A DNA stretch of 7,255 bases, from positions 1 to 7,255 of the forward strand of contig SLFF01000158.1 of assembly GCA_007124395.1 (NCBI GenBank). The letters are read 5' to 3'. The notes beneath the pieces are model-generated. The model made no database searches. It saw only the letters and a program-made list of their open reading frames with translations, and had not been told where the DNA came from. The position numbers and the translations under genes are program-made. Below, piece after piece: positions 6,349 to 7,255 of this stretch (positions within the stretch are counted from its first letter, which is position 1; each line of letters starts with the position of its first letter). Source of the stretch: Thermomicrobiaceae bacterium (GTDB taxonomy: Bacteria; Chloroflexota; Chloroflexia; Thermomicrobiales; Thermomicrobiaceae).

Positions 6349-7255
6349 CCTCCGGACAGAGTCCAGATAAGACCTACGATAACGATGACTACGGCCTTCG
6401 AAAACGGCTGTTGCGCCCACGAACGCTGATCTCGTTTCTGATCGGTGCGGGCATCGTCGTTCTCGCAATCACCAGACTCGATCTGGACTGGAACGACATT
6501 TACAGCCAGCTTCGAAACGCGCACGTTGGCTTCATCCTCCTGGCATTTCTGGCCAATTACGGTTCGATCTTCATCCGGTCGCTGCGTTGGACGAACTTGC
6601 TTGATTCCGCCGACGTGCGACCTGATCCTGGCTACCAGATGCCAGGGGTTCGGGGCATGGCCGCGATCTACATGGTCTCCTGGTATTTCAATTGCCTGCT
6701 CCCAGCCAAACTCGGCGACGCCTACCGCGGATACCTGCTGAAGTCTCGCTCTCGAACGCCCTTCAGCACAGCATTCGGCACGGTCGTAGCCGAGCGACTG
6801 GCCGACGTCGTGGCTCTGGCACTTCTTCTGGTTGTTTCGGGCTTTGTCGTCTTCGGTACTCGCGTGCCAGATTCGCTTGAGAACTGGCTGCTGTTCGCCG
6901 CGGCAATGGGCATTGGCCTGATCGTCGCGTTCATCCTCGCCTTCCGATATCGGACAGTGCTCCGACGATTCGTCCCCGAGCGAGCGATGACGCACTACCT
7001 GCGGCTCGAGCAGGGCGCGCTCATGTCCTACCGGAGAGTCCCGTCTCTGGTCTCCCTGACGTCGGTGATCTGGCTGCTCGAAGGCGCCCGCATGTACCTG
7101 ATCGGGTTGGCGATCGGTGCAGGGCTGGGCATCCCGGAAGCCGTCTTCATCGCTTTGCTGGCGAGCCTGCTGACTGCCGTACCGGCTACACCGGCCGGGC
7201 TCGGGTTTGTCGAGATCGGTATCGTTGGGGCTGCAGTCGTTATGGGATTCAGCGA
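6345..7255 (+). CDS. Lysylphosphatidylglycerol synthase TM/UPF0104 family membrane protein (3' partial)
   Basis: An open frame runs from TTG 6345 to the window edge without a stop: 303 codons plus two bases. The translation has a polar N-terminus (1-27), then membrane helices near 28-44, 60-78, 104-118, 143-170, 181-200, 236-260 and 264-300. The family pattern is visible: SLRWTNLL (79-86), NCLLPAKLGDAYR (116-128), ERLAD (150-154), EGAR (246-249) and a Pro/Gly-rich PATPAGLGFVE (280-290). These match the LPG_synthase_TM/UPF0104 group, which includes the membrane part of MprF and archaeal AglD. Many stand-alone members sit in glycan or glycolipid gene clusters, and their exact chemistry is often unproven. 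Members usually run to about 320-350 residues, so only a short C-terminal part is probably missing. The TTG start overlaps the upstream stop and has a GGGAG ribosome binding site. A role in lipid-linked sugar handling is inferred from context. Confidence 0.85.
   Translation, partial: MTSGQSPDKTYDNDDYGLRKRLLRPRTLISFLIGAGIVVLAITRLDLDWNDIYSQLRNAHVGFILLAFLANYGSIFIRSLRWTNLLDSADVRPDPGYQMPGVRGMAAIYMVSWYFNCLLPAKLGDAYRGYLLKSRSRTPFSTAFGTVVAERLADVVALALLLVVSGFVVFGTRVPDSLENWLLFAAAMGIGLIVAFILAFRYRTVLRRFVPERAMTHYLRLEQGALMSYRRVPSLVSLTSVIWLLEGARMYLIGLAIGAGLGIPEAVFIALLASLLTAVPATPAGLGFVEIGIVGAAVVMGFS

Noticed and set aside
6171..6995. 274-codon minus-strand frame near the right end
   Set aside because: It is the antisense of the second Wzy_C gene's end and the last membrane protein gene. 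Its translation is polar and low in structure, with no recognisable motif, while the plus strand carries clear family motifs.
1..7255. Terminators, promoters, tRNA genes, CRISPR repeats or insertion-sequence ends inside the window
   Set aside because: I saw no hairpin followed by a T-run, no regularly spaced repeat, no tRNA-like fold and no transposase-like protein. All sequence is accounted for by overlapping coding genes.

Overview
The window is one tightly packed, plus-strand gene cluster for making and handling an extracellular polysaccharide. It holds six protein-coding genes, the first cut off at its 5' end and the last at its 3' end. No intergenic space is left: every junction is a stop/start overlap of 1 to 29 bases, so the genes are very probably one translationally coupled operon whose promoter and terminator lie outside the window. 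I found no RNA genes, mobile elements, CRISPR arrays or terminators.

Organism: the DNA is moderately GC-rich, and UUG start codons are used at two (possibly three) junctions. The long glycosidase reads like the membrane-associated family 39/5-type glycosyl hydrolases I associate with Chloroflexota (Thermomicrobia-like bacteria). This placement is an impression from protein style, not proof; a bacterium is certain, the phylum is tentative.

Layout: (1) 3-1604, a TIM-barrel glycosyl hydrolase with a C-terminal beta-rich domain and a C-terminal membrane anchor; (2) 1601-2341, a small protein with a membrane segment at each end and a central domain that looks related to the beta-rich domain of gene 1; (3) 2341-3798, a multi-spanning O-antigen ligase/polymerase (Wzy_C type); (4) 3795-4751, a short-chain dehydrogenase/reductase with the hallmarks of UDP-glucuronate decarboxylase (UDP-xylose synthase); (5) 4723-6348, a second, divergent Wzy_C protein; (6) 6345-7255, the first 303 codons of a lysylphosphatidylglycerol-synthase-type/UPF0104 membrane protein that starts with UUG.

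How they may work together (inference): gene 4 supplies UDP-xylose or a related nucleotide sugar in the cytoplasm. Lipid-linked repeat units, built by glycosyltransferases presumably encoded outside the window, are polymerised and/or transferred to an acceptor on the outer face by genes 3 and 5. Gene 6 may serve in lipid-carrier or glycolipid handling. Genes 1 and 2 present a glycosidase and a glycan-binding-like domain at the outer face, for trimming, release or length control. The arrangement recalls exopolysaccharide operons that contain their own hydrolase, such as psl with the family 39 enzyme PslG.
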